A stretch of DNA of 8,133 nucleotides from Candidatus Vogelbacteria bacterium (lineage in GTDB: Bacteria; Patescibacteriota; Minisyncoccia; Phycocordibacterales; XYD1-FULL-46-19), in the NCBI GenBank assembly GCA_903825615.1, contig CAIKBK010000063.1:1-8133 (forward strand). Reading direction: 5' to 3'. This document shows positions 1 to 5,204 of this stretch, in pieces. Every line of letters begins with the position of its first letter. Position 1 is the stretch's first letter. Under the pieces are notes generated by a model. That model saw only the letters and a program-made list of their open reading frames with translations. It ran no database searches and was not told the origin of the DNA. The position numbers were made by a program, and so were the translations under genes.

Positions 1-90
1 AACAAAATAAACAAGAGCCGGCACAAGAGTATCCGTACCCTTGAAAATGACACTATCTATAGCATTGAAAAAAGACAGGGTCCCTTGCAT
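1..90 (-). CDS. N-terminal fragment of an unidentified protein, cut by the window edge
   Basis: The minus strand is open from an ATG at 90-88 to the window edge, giving 30 residues that begin MQGTLSFFNAIDSVIF and end in a hydrophobic stretch (LVPALVYFV). Two in-frame TAA stops lie just upstream of the ATG, separated from it only by CTG GTA, so this ATG is the natural start. A perfect TATAAT at 104-99 would place the transcription start about two bases before the ATG. The gene follows the sigma-region-4 gene in the same direction after a 23-base gap. The fragment is too short to identify. The hydrophobic end could be the start of a membrane segment, but that is a guess. I am fairly sure it is coding and have no view on its function. 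Confidence 0.55.
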   Translation of the reverse strand, partial: MQGTLSFFNAIDSVIFKGTDTLVPALVYFV

Positions 91-98
91 TACCAGTT

Positions 99-127
99 AT
101 TATACCCCAGTTTTTATTTTATGACCA
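99..127 (-). promoter_or_regulatory. Predicted promoter of the left-edge gene (leaderless type)
   Basis: Read on the minus strand, TGGTCA (127-122, 4 of 6 matches to TTGACA) is followed by a 17-base spacer and a perfect TATAAT (104-99). The predicted start point, near position 92, is two bases before the ATG at 90. The -35 lies inside the 3' end of the sigma-region-4 gene. The -10 is strong and the -35 is weak. Confidence 0.5.
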
Positions 128-1145
128 CAAATTTACCTTCAGGATTTTTTTTGAAAAATTTAGGATTCTGGAGATTAACAAGAATAGTATTAGTTTTGAC
201 CCGGCGCTCCTTTAAGACTTTTTCAAGCACTTGGTCACGGGTAAGTGGGCCATTCTCTTTAATTAAACGCTGAATAACTTCAATAACGGTACCCTTAGAA
301 TAACCCCATTCAGTCAGGGCATATAAACCGCGACCCACCAAGACAAAACGCCCATCTTTGATCAACTCATTGTGACAAGTGGCGGGGTGAGCGGTACGAT
401 CAAAAGTTTTATTGATTTTCTTAGCAACATCAGCAAAGTGCATTGGCTCTTTGTTTTGGCGCAAAACCAAGTAAGCATAGTCGCGGATACCGCGCATGCG
501 AATATTGGGTGAAGCGGCCAAACCCCATTCACCAAGAGGATTCTTGGCTAAGAGTTTAGATAAGAGCAACCATTTGTCGGCAAACTGGTCAACTTTGGGG
601 TCCTCCGAAACTTCTTTGATATTTTTTAATTCAACCAAAAACTTTTTAACCAACTCTGGCTCAGAGACAAGATCACCTTCCGAAAAGTTCGCACAAAGAT
701 TCTTGAGTGACTGATGAACCTTATCGGCAAAAAGAGGATTAGTCGTCCAGCGGTAATGGAAGTCATCGTCTTCTTTGAATTTAGTAAAAGCCTCAGAAAC
801 AACCAAAATAAAATGAATATGATTCTGGGTGGATTTGTCTTTAGCTAAAGACTCTAAGAATATTTGCTCATGAACAACACCGCCAAAATCATCCACAGAT
901 TTTTTAAGCTGGTTAAAAGCCGTTTCGGCTCCCATATAGGCCTTAGACTTCTTAATAAGATTTAAGGCAAAAGCCTCAATCTGGCGAACACGTTCGCGAG
1001 TGATTTTATATTCACCACCAATAGCCTCTAGCGTCTCACGCTTAGCGACTTTGCCCAAACCATAACGTTTAGTAAGAACGTCACGACTACGGACAGGCAA
1101 CTCAGCCAAAAGCTTCTTGGTTATGTCTTTAAATGCCATATTCAT
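114..1145 (-). CDS. Sigma-70 region 4-like / HARE-HTH domain protein, putative transcription factor
   Basis: A 343-aa cytoplasmic protein, probably DNA-binding. Residues about 15-66 match regions 4.1-4.2 of primary sigma factors: LPVRSRDVLTKRYGL, then a TLEAIG segment, then the recognition helix TRERVRQIEAFAL. No region 2 or 3 is present, so it cannot be a complete sigma factor. Residues about 216-280 (RGIRDYAYLVL, MHFADVAKKI, then GRFVLVGRGLYALTEWG) have the pattern of the HARE-HTH domain, known from the RNA polymerase delta subunit and HB1/ASXL proteins. Residues about 286-343 look like a further winged helix. Residues 72-210 are a helical linker of unknown role. The start could be M1 or M3; neither has a Shine-Dalgarno site, and the predicted transcription start lies three bases before M1. 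The fusion suggests a protein that contacts promoters or RNA polymerase. The domains are clear; the exact role is inferred. Confidence 0.85.
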   Translation of the reverse strand: MNMAFKDITKKLLAELPVRSRDVLTKRYGLGKVAKRETLEAIGGEYKITRERVRQIEAFALNLIKKSKAYMGAETAFNQLKKSVDDFGGVVHEQIFLESLAKDKSTQNHIHFILVVSEAFTKFKEDDDFHYRWTTNPLFADKVHQSLKNLCANFSEGDLVSEPELVKKFLVELKNIKEVSEDPKVDQFADKWLLLSKLLAKNPLGEWGLAASPNIRMRGIRDYAYLVLRQNKEPMHFADVAKKINKTFDRTAHPATCHNELIKDGRFVLVGRGLYALTEWGYSKGTVIEVIQRLIKENGPLTRDQVLEKVLKERRVKTNTILVNLQNPKFFKKNPEGKFVVIK

Positions 1146-1154
1146 ATTGTTATA

Positions 1155-1183
1155 GTTGTATCATTAAACCCTAAACAAGTCAA
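1155..1183 (-). promoter_or_regulatory. Predicted promoter of the sigma-region-4/HARE-HTH gene (leaderless type)
   Basis: On the minus strand, TTGACT (1183-1178, 5 of 6) is separated by 17 bases from TACAAC (1160-1155, 4 of 6). The predicted start near 1148 leaves a three-base leader before the ATG at 1145. The -35 sits inside an imperfect inverted repeat (1173-1189), which could be an operator. Confidence 0.5.
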
Positions 1184-1189
1184 CTGTTT
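1173..1189. repeat. Short inverted repeat covering the -35 box
   Basis: On the plus strand the sequence reads AAAC-A-AGT-CA-ACT-GTTT. The arms AAACAGT and ACTGTTT are exact complements except for one extra A in the left arm, around a two-base centre. The repeat spans the predicted -35 box (1178-1183). The position fits an operator, but the sequence is short and AT-rich and could be chance. Confidence 0.3.
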
Positions 1190-1235
1190 AAAAGCCGTGT
1201 TATAATATGTTGAAATATAAGGGTTTTTTCTTGGC

Positions 1236-3977
1236 TTAAACAACTAGGTTTAGTAAGCGGTTGGGTATATAAATGATTTTTTTAGGCACTTTATCCCCTA
1301 CCCATTTCTTGATTTTGGCATTAGCCAGAGCCATTTTTATAGCTTCTTTTTCTTGAAGATCAGCCGGGACAGTTAAAAGCTCTCTGGTTTTGCCATTAAT
1401 TTGAACAACGAGAGAAATAGTAGCACTTTTAAGTTTGGATTCGTCATGTTCTGGCCATTTGGCTAGATGAATAGAACCCTTTTGGCCTAACTGTGACCAT
1501 AATTCTTCGGCTAAGTGAGGAGCGAAAGGGGCCAGCATTTTGAGAAAAGCTTGCCAATCTGCCACCAGTATAACCTCGGCCTTCTCCCACTCATTAGTAA
1601 GAATCATTAGGGCCGAAACAACGGTGTTATAGTTAAAATTATTGATATCAGCGGTAACTTGCTTGATAGTTTTATGGAGTAAGATTTCCAGTCTCTTGTT
1701 ATTAATTTGTGGTTTTCCCTTAGGAATTACCTTATTTGCCAAGCGCCAAACTTTTTCTACAAAGCGTCTCGCCCCCATTAAGTTATCAGTGCTCCAAGAA
1801 GCACCTTGTTCAAAGGGTCCCATAAACATCTCATAAACGCGTAAGGTATCAGCTCCAAAATCGCGTACAATATCATCGGGGTTAACAACATTACCCCAAC
1901 GCTTGCTCATCTTGCGATTGTCAGCGCCCAAGATCATTCCTTGATTCTTGAGTTGGGCAAAAGGTTCAGCCTGACTAACTATTCCAATATCAAACAAAAA
2001 CTTGTGCCAAAAACGAGCATAGATTAAGTGGCGAGTCGCATGCTCGGTCCCCCCCACATACATATCAACCGGCGACCAATATTTCTCCTTTTTCTTAGCG
2101 ACAAGAGTTTTAGTATTCTTAGGATCAATGTAACGCAGGTAATACCAAGACGAACCGGCCCATTGGGGCATGGTGTTAGTTTCTCGCTTAGCCTTTTCTT
2201 TGCAAATGGGGCACTTCACATTAACCCATTTAGTAATAGCTGAGAGTGGTGATTCACCTGTCCCTGTCGGCTCATAACTCTTAACTTTAGGCAAAATAAC
2301 TGGTAAATCCTTCTCGGGGACTGGCACTGGTCCACACTTGGGACAATGAATTATTGGAATTGGTTCACCCCAATAACGTTGACGAGAAAAAACCCAGTCA
2401 CGCAGTCTATATTTTGTTACCATTTTTCCACGAACCAACTTGGTTATGGCGCCCCGGGCTTTCTCACTTGGAAGACCATTAAAGTCACCAGAATTGATTA
2501 ATTTCCCTTCTCCGCTGTAAACGGCAGAAAAAATTATTTCGTGCTTATTCCCGTGAAAAAACAATGAACAATTTTTCCCAGAGGAAATTTTTTTGTAAGA
2601 ATCTTGATTACCAACCCTGTTCATTTCTAAGACCTTGACGATCTTGGAACTTTCCTTGTTCAGGATATGGTAAGCATGAATAGTTGGAGCCATCGGCTCG
2701 CTTGAAATTGCTATCGCCCTGATTTCATTAGCTAATTTACCTTTGTCTTCATCGTGGATATTTACACTAAAGTAACCATCCTTGGTCGGTTTGGCCAGAA
2801 CATCTATAATTGGTATCTTATATTTAACAGCAAAATACCAGTCTCTGTCATCGTGGGCGGGAACCGCCATAATCGCCCCTGTACCATAATCTGGCAAAAC
2901 ATAGTCAGCTACCCAAATAGGAATTTCCTGTCCATTGGTTGGATTGATGGCTGTCAAACCTTCTAATTTAACTCCTGTTTTATCTTTAGATAAGGCGGTG
3001 CGCTCTATCTCGTTACGTTTAATGGCTTGAGCTACATATCTTTTGACCTCTTTGATATTATTAATTTGCTGGGATAACCTCTCGACTATTGGATGTTCTG
3101 GCGCAACAACTAAGTAGGTAGCTCCAAAAAGAGTGTCAGCGCGAGTGGTGAAGACTTTTACCTGGTCTGGTTTGCCTTTCGTTTTGACTGAGAAAGAAAT
3201 TTCTGCTCCTTCACTTTTACCAATCCAGTTACGTTGCGATTCTTTGACTGATTCGGGCCAATTTAAACCATCAAGATCTTTGAGTAAGCGTTCGGCATAA
3301 TCTGTAATTTTGAGCACCCATTGGCGCAGCGGTTTCTTCTCCACTTCCGAACCACAACGTTCACATTTGCCGTTCTCTAAGTCTTCATTGGCAAGCCCAG
3401 TCTTACATGACGGGCACCAATTGATCGGCTCCGATGATTCAAAAGCTAAACCTTTTTTATAGAGTTGAAGAAAAATCCATTGGGTCCATTTATAATATTT
3501 AGGATCAGTGGTGTTAATTTCGCGTGACCAATCATAATCAAAACCAATTTTTTCTAATTGGCCTTTGAATTTTTTTATATTCTTTTTGACGGCAATATCC
3601 GGATTAATTTTATTCTTGATGGCATAATTCTCCGCTGGCAAACCAAAAGCATCCCAGCCCATCGGGTGCAGGACATTAAAGCCATTCATGCGCTTAAAAC
3701 GCGAGTAAATATCAGTGGCAATATAACCCTTCGGATGCCCAACATGAAGCCCATCACCCGAAGGATAAGGGAACATGTCCAAGACATAAGCCTTGGGCTT
3801 CTTGGCCCCTTCCCTAGTTTGATAAATTTTATTATCACTCCAAACTTTCTGCCACCTATGTTCAATCTTGCTATGGTTGTATTTGACTGCTTGCCCTGCC
3901 GTAGCTTTAGCGGAGGATGGCCATTTCTTCTCTATTTTAGAGTGCTCATATTTGGCAAATTTAGAACTAGTTTTCAT
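1236..3977 (-). CDS. leuS: Leucyl-tRNA synthetase
   Basis: A 913-aa class I synthetase that charges tRNA-Leu with leucine using ATP, in the cytoplasm. The HIGH-type motif is HVGH (78-81, after PYPSGDGL) and the KMSKS loop is KMSKR (689-693, followed by WGNVVNP). Two Cys4 zinc sites are likely: CPSC/CERC (188-208) and CPKC/CPIC (545-592). The CP1 editing domain keeps TTRADTLFG (277-285) and AVPAHDDRDW (371-380). RLRDWVFSRQRYWG (524-537) and the C-terminal anticodon-binding region (QINGKTRE near 859) are typical. Two oddities stand out. Residues 9-19 and 32-42 are near-copies flanking a 12-residue PSSAKATAGQAV insert, and the editing domain has about 75-85 extra residues near 396-480. No other start codon lies between residue 1 and M68, so the duplicated N-terminus should be translated. 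There is no Shine-Dalgarno site. The identity is certain. Confidence 0.98.
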   Translation of the reverse strand: MKTSSKFAKYEHSKIEKKWPSSAKATAGQAVKYNHSKIEHRWQKVWSDNKIYQTREGAKKPKAYVLDMFPYPSGDGLHVGHPKGYIATDIYSRFKRMNGFNVLHPMGWDAFGLPAENYAIKNKINPDIAVKKNIKKFKGQLEKIGFDYDWSREINTTDPKYYKWTQWIFLQLYKKGLAFESSEPINWCPSCKTGLANEDLENGKCERCGSEVEKKPLRQWVLKITDYAERLLKDLDGLNWPESVKESQRNWIGKSEGAEISFSVKTKGKPDQVKVFTTRADTLFGATYLVVAPEHPIVERLSQQINNIKEVKRYVAQAIKRNEIERTALSKDKTGVKLEGLTAINPTNGQEIPIWVADYVLPDYGTGAIMAVPAHDDRDWYFAVKYKIPIIDVLAKPTKDGYFSVNIHDEDKGKLANEIRAIAISSEPMAPTIHAYHILNKESSKIVKVLEMNRVGNQDSYKKISSGKNCSLFFHGNKHEIIFSAVYSGEGKLINSGDFNGLPSEKARGAITKLVRGKMVTKYRLRDWVFSRQRYWGEPIPIIHCPKCGPVPVPEKDLPVILPKVKSYEPTGTGESPLSAITKWVNVKCPICKEKAKRETNTMPQWAGSSWYYLRYIDPKNTKTLVAKKKEKYWSPVDMYVGGTEHATRHLIYARFWHKFLFDIGIVSQAEPFAQLKNQGMILGADNRKMSKRWGNVVNPDDIVRDFGADTLRVYEMFMGPFEQGASWSTDNLMGARRFVEKVWRLANKVIPKGKPQINNKRLEILLHKTIKQVTADINNFNYNTVVSALMILTNEWEKAEVILVADWQAFLKMLAPFAPHLAEELWSQLGQKGSIHLAKWPEHDESKLKSATISLVVQINGKTRELLTVPADLQEKEAIKMALANAKIKKWVGDKVPKKIIYIPNRLLNLVV
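3852..3953 (-). repeat. Diverged direct repeat in the N-terminus of LeuRS
   Basis: Residues 9-19 (KYEHSKIEKKW, 3953-3921) and 32-42 (KYNHSKIEHRW, 3884-3852) share 8 of 11 residues at an offset of 23 codons. The second copy runs on into QKVW, the usual LeuRS continuation, so it is probably the functional one. At the DNA level nearly every codon differs, often synonymously (TAT/TAC, CAC/CAT, TCT/AGC, ATA/ATT, GAG/GAA). The repeat is therefore either old or formed by recombination with a diverged copy, not a recent slip. Confidence 0.8.
3885..3920. mobile_element. In-frame short palindromic element (peptide PSSAKATAGQAV) in leuS
   Basis: These 36 bases (12 codons) separate the two copies of the LeuRS N-terminal repeat. 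The core is an imperfect palindrome. On the plus strand CCT-G-CCG (3895-3901) can pair with CGG-AGG (3911-3916) around the loop TAGCTTTAG, with one bulged G. The encoded peptide is small, Ala/Ser-rich and unlike LeuRS. I recall similar SSAKAT-G peptides in unrelated predicted proteins of Patescibacteria. That would make this a dispersed coding palindrome, analogous to Rickettsia palindromic elements. The insert and the hairpin potential are seen; the mobility is inferred, and only one copy is present here. Confidence 0.5.
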
Positions 3978-3983
3978 ATTTAT

Positions 3984-4011
3984 ACTTTAACACGAAAAAG
4001 CTCAGCGTCAA
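3984..4011 (-). promoter_or_regulatory. Predicted leuS promoter (leaderless, extended -10)
   Basis: On the minus strand, TTGACG (4011-4006, 5 of 6) is followed by a 16-base spacer and TAAAGT (3989-3984, 4 of 6). TGT directly before the -10 fits an extended -10 (TGn). The predicted start point coincides with the A of the leuS ATG at 3977, which would give a leaderless message. No Shine-Dalgarno sequence lies in the bases before the ATG. Confidence 0.45.
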
Positions 4012-4021
4012 AAATTACCGA

Positions 4022-4051
4022 TAGACAACAAGTTGCTTTTCTGCTAATAAT
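4022..4051 (+). promoter_or_regulatory. Predicted promoter of the 111-aa protein gene
   Basis: TAGACA (4022-4027, 5 of 6) lies 18 bases before AATAAT (4046-4051, 5 of 6). The overlapping TAATAA (4045-4050) at 17 bases is preceded by TGC, an extended -10. Transcription would start near 4058, giving a leader of about 56 bases. The promoter diverges from the leuS promoter at 3984-4011 and lies just beside it. Confidence 0.4.
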
Positions 4052-4069
4052 GAGTTTGGAAAATTGGTG

Positions 4070-4090
4070 GCTGAGCGACAACCGCTTAGC
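4070..4090 (+). promoter_or_regulatory. Leader hairpin upstream of the 111-aa gene
   Basis: GCTGAGCG (4070-4077) pairs with CGCTTAGC (4083-4090) over 8 base pairs, one of them G-U, around the loop ACAAC. It lies in the predicted 5' leader and ends 8 bases before the Shine-Dalgarno site. There is no U-run after it, so it is not a terminator. It may protect the RNA 5' end, bind a protein or tune ribosome access. Confidence 0.5.
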
Positions 4091-4098
4091 TGTAATGT

Positions 4099-4105
4099 AA
4101 GGAGA
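4099..4105 (+). promoter_or_regulatory. Strong Shine-Dalgarno site
   Basis: AAGGAGA, preceded by T, is an almost perfect complement of the 16S rRNA 3' end. Its GGAG core ends 9 bases before the ATG at 4114. It fixes the start of the 111-aa gene and contrasts with the SD-less starts of the sigma-region-4, leuS, permease and adaptor genes. Confidence 0.85.
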
Positions 4106-4113
4106 TAGGAACC

Positions 4114-4449
4114 ATGCCAGTAAGCCCGGAACGCATTAGGGAAATCGAGGAACAGATAAGGTCATTGATTCAAGAGGTAATACCACCTGCCACGGAGATG
4201 GATTTGGCCACCCTCGAATCGGCCGAGTGGACGACGGCACCAGCAACGCAAATTGGAACTGCCCAAATCCATCGGGTCGTCCTTGTCGGCAGTGACGGCC
4301 AGGTGCTAACCATCTTCTCGGGGAAAGACTTCAAGGTCAAGGATTACGAAAAGAAGGCGGGACCCCGCGAGAACTTGGACCATCTTCAGGGTCACTACTT
4401 CCACCGTGATATCATTCCCGTCATTGACCTCAAAGACTTCGAGGATTAG
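4114..4449 (+). CDS. Small protein of unknown function (111 aa), monocistronic
   Basis: I do not recognise this protein. It is soluble-looking, with no signal peptide, membrane segment or cysteine. It starts with a charged amphipathic stretch (SPERIREIEEQIRSLIQEV), probably helical. A probable beta-rich middle follows (IGTAQIHRVVLVGSDGQVL, then FSGKDFKV), and the end is acidic (IPVIDLKDFED) after an aromatic/His patch (GHYFHRD). Four things support it as a real gene: the near-perfect Shine-Dalgarno site, the clean intrinsic terminator 30 bases after the stop, a plausible promoter with leader hairpin, and sensible residue composition. GC over 4141-4440 is about 53% by hand count, against 35-45% in sampled stretches of its neighbours, so transfer or a different expression class is possible. 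It is the only complete plus-strand gene here and shares no operon with its neighbours. Confidence 0.85.
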   Translation: MPVSPERIREIEEQIRSLIQEVIPPATEMDLATLESAEWTTAPATQIGTAQIHRVVLVGSDGQVLTIFSGKDFKVKDYEKKAGPRENLDHLQGHYFHRDIIPVIDLKDFED

Positions 4450-4478
4450 GCCGGGGGCACCTCTGTTCCAACAACCAA

Positions 4479-4515
4479 CCGTCCGGCTCCTTGGAGCCGG
4501 ACGGTGTAATTTTTA
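4479..4515 (+). terminator. Strong intrinsic terminator after the 111-aa gene
   Basis: CCGTCCGGCTC (4479-4489) and GAGCCGGACGG (4494-4504) form a perfect 11-bp GC-rich stem with a CTTG loop. After TGTAA comes a run of five or six T. The hairpin also lies downstream of the convergent ATPase gene (stop at 4528-4526). On that strand no T-run follows the hairpin, so termination there would be weaker. It also blocks read-through from the plus strand into the ABC genes. Confidence 0.88.
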
Positions 4516-4525
4516 AAAAATAATT

Positions 4526-5200
4526 CTAATTTTTTTCGATTTTGATGATTTTACCATCATCAAGACGGATTATTTTTTGTGCTAGTTTGCCATAGGGCTC
4601 TTCGTGGGTCACCATAATAATCGTCTGCCCTTCATTATGAAGTTTAACGAAGATATCCATGATCATCCGTGAGGATTCATTATCAAGATTAGCGGTTGGC
4701 TCATCAGCAAAGAGAATATTGGGACGATGAGCAATAGCGCGGGCAATACTGGCTCGTTGTTGTTCGCCTCCAGACAATTGGCTTGGCAATTGGTTAAGAT
4801 GTTCACCCAGACCAACCCGAGCTAAAGCCTCGGTCGCAACCTGATAGGCATTTTTTTTCTTCATCCCGCGCATAAGAAACGGCACCGCTACATTCTCGAG
4901 AGCGGTTAAATCCGGGATCAAAGCATAATCTTGGAAAACGTAGCCTAATTTTTCGAGGCGAAACTTGGTTTTTTCTTCAAGACTCCAATTATGCACATCG
5001 TTATCATCGATATGAATCTCACCTGAATTTGGCTCATCAAGCAAACTCATTTGATACATTAAAGTGCTCTTGCCAGCACCTGAACGGCCCATGATAGCGA
5101 TAAATTCACCGGTCTCCACTCGTAGATCAATACCCTTAAGCACTGTTGTCACCACCTCGCCATCCTGAAAGGATCTTTTTAAATTTTTTACTTCTATCAT
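4526..5200 (-). CDS. ABC transporter ATPase, LolD/MacB type
   Basis: A 224-aa cytoplasmic ATPase that powers the permease encoded just upstream. All motifs are intact: Walker A GRSGAGKST (38-46), Q-loop VFQDY (88-92), signature LSGGEQQ (142-148), Walker B ILFADEP with the catalytic Glu (162-168), D-loop NLD (171-173) and switch His in MVTHE (199). The length and sequence are those of the LolD/MacB/FtsE subfamily, whose members often act by mechanotransmission rather than classical transport. The start ATG has an AGGA site 9 bases upstream (5213-5210). That site lies in the last codons of the permease gene, whose stop is 4 bases before this ATG, so translation is probably coupled. It is the last gene of the operon. 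The family is certain; the substrate is unknown. Confidence 0.95.
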   Translation of the reverse strand: MIEVKNLKRSFQDGEVVTTVLKGIDLRVETGEFIAIMGRSGAGKSTLMYQMSLLDEPNSGEIHIDDNDVHNWSLEEKTKFRLEKLGYVFQDYALIPDLTALENVAVPFLMRGMKKKNAYQVATEALARVGLGEHLNQLPSQLSGGEQQRASIARAIAHRPNILFADEPTANLDNESSRMIMDIFVKLHNEGQTIIMVTHEEPYGKLAQKIIRLDDGKIIKIEKN

Positions 5201-5204
5201 ATTT

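Noticed and set aside
76..84. AGGGTCCCT-type palindrome next to a run of T on the minus strand, as a terminator for the sigma-region-4 gene
   Set aside because: The arms meet with almost no loop, so no stable hairpin can form. It also lies inside the left-edge open frame.
1201..1206. Perfect TATAAT on the plus strand between leuS and the sigma-region-4 gene
   Set aside because: No acceptable -35 lies 16-18 bases upstream on that strand, and it would only drive antisense RNA into leuS. The region is AT-rich, so a chance match is likely.
1166..1226. AAACCCT ... AGGGTTT inverted repeat (7 bp arms, 47 bases apart) in the leuS downstream gap
   Set aside because: The arms are short, the loop is long, and there is no T-run in the right place on the minus strand, so it does not make a terminator for leuS.
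4091..4096. TGTAAT as a -10 box for the 111-aa gene
   Set aside because: It would put the transcription start within the Shine-Dalgarno site, and no -35 lies at the right spacing. The pair at 4022-4051 fits better.
3558..4100. Plus-strand open frame of 180 codons opposite the leuS start
   Set aside because: It overlaps the unmistakable LeuRS N-terminus and leuS promoter, has no ribosome site and shows no domain-like sequence. It is an antisense shadow.
4114..4449. Toxin, antitoxin or anti-CRISPR identity for the 111-aa protein
   Set aside because: It has no partner gene, no recognisable toxin or DNA-binding motif and no defence or phage context, so naming one would be invention.
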